The translations under genes and the position numbers were made by a program. A stretch of DNA of 5,365 bases. Origin: Promethearchaeota archaeon (lineage in GTDB: Archaea; Asgardarchaeota; Lokiarchaeia; Sigyniarchaeales; SOKP01). Positions 3,425-5,365 of this stretch are shown one piece after another. How positions within the stretch are numbered: position 1 is the first letter of the stretch; the number at the start of each line of letters is the position of its first letter. The stretch lies in assembly GCA_030606095.1 (NCBI GenBank), contig JAUWHC010000226.1, forward strand, positions 1-5,365, given 5' to 3'. The notes under the pieces were generated by a model. That model had not been told where the DNA came from and did not search any database. It saw only the letters and a list, made by a program, of their open reading frames with translations.

Positions 3425-5365
3425 CTAATTAATCAGATGTTCTTTCCATTCTTCTATGCTTTCAACGATATGTTTAATATCCACTTCGCTTAAACGACCC
3501 AAATGGGTTTTATATTGGTTGATTTTACTTCTTAACTTGTGTAAAGTTACGCTAAATCCTTTTTTCTCTAAAATTAGGTCTGCAATATTTTCTAATTCAG
3601 TACTAAATTCCTCTCCATTAAGTTTTTGTAGCTTTTGAACTAACGATTTAAAAGCAGTATCGATTAGCATTCCTACTTCATCGCCAGCCTTAGGAATCTT
3701 TTTTGATGCTTTAGGAACTTTTTTTAAAGCTTTAGGCTCTTTTTTTAGAGCTTTAGGAGCTCTTTTTAAAGTTTTTTGTTGTGAAGTTTCTTTTTTCTTG
3801 TCTTGAATTTTTTGGGTTAAATCCGTAATTATATCTTTTGTTTGAGCGATACTTGTTTTTTTTTGTGACGCTTTAAAACTGCTAGGAGTAATCGGTTTAG
3901 TTGTTCCTACTGTTTTGGAAGCAGTAGTTTCTCTTGGTTCTGTCACTATCCCTAGAGATCTTGGCGTTTCGTGTAGACTCGAACTTGCTTTGTCCCACAC
4001 TGTATTGATAACCGAAAGAATAAGTTTAATTAAAGGGGCGTGATCAGTAGCAAATCCAACAAAATCTTTTAACGAATCTTGTGAATTTTTCTGGATTATT
4101 CCCATAAGTACGAAATTATCGTCACTTTTAACAACGATAACGCTCTCATTTTTGAGAGTTCTATATTCTAAGTTTTTAATTTTATTAAATTTTTTAACAT
4201 TGCTATTAGTATGTGCCTCTGAAGATGCAATTTTAATCTTAAGAGTTCCCGGGATATCTTTAAACTCTTCTAACGATAAATGATCTTCAAGTTTAGGAAC
4301 AACTAAAAACAAATTCTTTTTAGCATGGGTAATTTTACTTAATATTTCTTCGTTGACTCTAGAAACGCTGTTAATGTGCCAAAAATTATCTATTTTCGCT
4401 TTTTCAGAAGAAATAATAATTTTATGATAACTTACCATTGCTTTTTTGATAGGATCATTTAAAGCTGCTACGGAATCGACTGAACTATGGATTATCGCGT
4501 TAAAACTGTCAATAATAATGTTTTCGAAGTTTTCTAGGTCGATAGATAAAATGTTTCTTTTTTTTTTAATCATTTCTATTATTTTTTTAATTTTAGATTC
4601 ATAACTATTTAGCATGTTTAACAGTAACATCTGAAAGTCGTCCCGAAATTGAAAGGTTGAGTTAATAATATTATTAAGCGATTCGATTGTATTATCAAAT
4701 TCGTCTTCAATTAATATATGTAAATTAGCAGTAAAATCTCCAAGTATTTTTTCAAAATTTTCTTTAAACACGGCTTCAATTACGTTCTTAACCGCATTCT
4801 CAGATTTTTTCAATTCTAAAGTTTCGATTTTTTCGTTTAAATCCTTTTTAATTGTGGTAATTAGCTTGATTAAATAAGAAAATTGTTTTTGGGTTATACC
4901 TTTAATTGTTTTATGTAGCTCATCCAAAACATTTTTTATTATTTTCAAGTTCTCCATTCCCTGAACAACATCATCTATATCTTGTTTTTGGATAATTACA
5001 TCCTCTTCGATGTCTTTTCTTAATTCTTGGGTCGCGTTAAAAATAGTGTCTAATTCAATTATCGTATTTTCCTTAATTATTTTCTTTAAAGAATTTGAAA
5101 GTAATTGGTGTACTTGGTTTTTAATATTGTCCAAGTTAGCATTTATATTATCGTAGTAATTTATAATGGGGTAAATTGGAGGAATTGTTAGGTATTGAAG
5201 TAATAAGTCTGGACTTTGAGGATTGATAAGTATTAACAAACCAGCATCTATTAGTTCATTTAAATATTTTGTATATTCTTCTTGAGAGATATTAGGTAAA
5301 ATAGAATATAGTTCGAACGATGACAAGGGTTTTCTACCAACGATTTGTAAATATAGTTTCATCGC
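3425..5365 (-). CDS. TrmB-like winged-helix/coiled-coil/PLD-like sensor protein, 5' end cut off
   Basis: At least 645 residues are visible (numbered from the ATG at 5362). Residues 1-60 form a winged helix: SSFELYSILPN, then SQEEYTKYLNELIDAGLLILI as recognition helix and wing. Residues 75-325 are a long helical, coiled-coil-rich stretch. Residues 326-460 resemble the PLD-like sensor domain of TrmB regulators: VNEEILSKITHAKKNLFLVVP, then LKIKIASSE, VIVVKSDDNFVLMG, and a last helix ending TVWDKA. No HxK catalytic motif is present, as usual for such sensors. A Ser/Thr/Lys-rich linker (461-530) leads to a fourfold heptad PKALKKx (531-560), then a helical C-terminal domain (561-645) I do not recognise. 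TrmB proteins are usually about half this length. The codon before the ATG is GCG with no stop, and A-M-K-L-Y-L fits the middle of the usual first helix, so the true start is probably beyond the edge. A DNA-binding regulator or nucleoid protein is likely; its ligand is unknown. Confidence 0.8.
   Translation of the reverse strand, partial: AMKLYLQIVGRKPLSSFELYSILPNISQEEYTKYLNELIDAGLLILINPQSPDLLLQYLTIPPIYPIINYYDNINANLDNIKNQVHQLLSNSLKKIIKENTIIELDTIFNATQELRKDIEEDVIIQKQDIDDVVQGMENLKIIKNVLDELHKTIKGITQKQFSYLIKLITTIKKDLNEKIETLELKKSENAVKNVIEAVFKENFEKILGDFTANLHILIEDEFDNTIESLNNIINSTFQFRDDFQMLLLNMLNSYESKIKKIIEMIKKKRNILSIDLENFENIIIDSFNAIIHSSVDSVAALNDPIKKAMVSYHKIIISSEKAKIDNFWHINSVSRVNEEILSKITHAKKNLFLVVPKLEDHLSLEEFKDIPGTLKIKIASSEAHTNSNVKKFNKIKNLEYRTLKNESVIVVKSDDNFVLMGIIQKNSQDSLKDFVGFATDHAPLIKLILSVINTVWDKASSSLHETPRSLGIVTEPRETTASKTVGTTKPITPSSFKASQKKTSIAQTKDIITDLTQKIQDKKKETSQQKTLKRAPKALKKEPKALKKVPKASKKIPKAGDEVGMLIDTAFKSLVQKLQKLNGEEFSTELENIADLILEKKGFSVTLHKLRSKINQYKTHLGRLSEVDIKHIVESIEEWKEHLIN
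3686..3772 (-). repeat. Four 21-bp tandem units encoding an H1-like PKAxKK repeat
   Basis: Within the TrmB-like gene, four 21-bp units (about 3687-3707, 3708-3728, 3729-3749 and 3750-3770) encode APKALKK, EPKALKK, VPKASKK and IPKAGDE in sequence. The copies differ at several bases, and the fourth has lost its last KK, so the expansion is not recent. The Pro-Lys-Ala composition resembles the tails of linker histone H1 and of bacterial H1-like proteins, which contact DNA without sequence preference. Confidence 0.85.

Noticed and set aside
3456..3638. Plus-strand open frame of 60 codons
   Set aside because: It is antisense to the C-terminal domain of the TrmB-like gene and has no supporting start or domain.
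3425..5365. Resemblance of the long coiled-coil protein to the UFL1 ligase scaffold (winged helix, Lys-rich linker, helical C-terminal part with an EEF..EL pattern)
   Set aside because: The similarity is only in general layout and a few residues, whereas the 326-460 segment fits the TrmB PLD-like sensor better. No UFM1-type gene is nearby.

Overview
The window is A+T-rich (roughly 70% by eye) and looks archaeal, most likely from an Asgard (Promethearchaeota, Loki-like) genome. The evidence is GTGA-type ribosome binding sites, TATA-like boxes just ahead of starts, a multi-tract U-rich terminator, Ile/Lys/Asn-rich proteins, a TrmB-like regulator, and several LURP-one-related (LOR, Tubby-fold) proteins carrying zinc ribbons. 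The phylum call is an inference; no rRNA or other marker gene is present.

Layout from left to right. Positions 1-240 hold a decayed minus-strand remnant of a zinc-ribbon LOR gene. Its zinc ribbon is joined out of frame to the last LOR segment, with about 550 bp missing between them. A strong U-rich terminator for the next minus-strand gene lies at 295-321. A LOR protein without zinc ribbon is at 346-882 (minus). After a 0.2-kb divergent promoter region comes a PH/GRAM-like protein with a C-terminal zinc ribbon (1102-1593, plus). A full-length zinc-ribbon LOR protein with a Gly/Arg-rich tail follows (1649-2416, minus). A second divergent promoter region (2417-2593) contains a perfect 18-bp dyad. 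Then comes a CDP-alcohol phosphatidyltransferase of the phosphatidylserine/archaetidylserine synthase type (2594-3367, plus). A long TrmB-like protein (3425 to the right edge, minus) has a winged-helix start, about 250 residues of coiled coil, a PLD-like sensor domain, a histone-H1-like lysine repeat and a helical C-terminal domain. It probably begins beyond the right edge.

Apart from the remnant and the LOR gene beside it, the genes alternate strands, so there is no operon. They form two divergent pairs separated by short convergent gaps. The common thread is membrane lipid: one lipid head-group synthase stands next to three proteins whose folds (Tubby-like LOR twice, PH/GRAM-like once) bind phospholipids in eukaryotes. 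Whether they act together is a hypothesis from proximity and fold only. No RNA gene, CRISPR array, insertion sequence or origin was seen.
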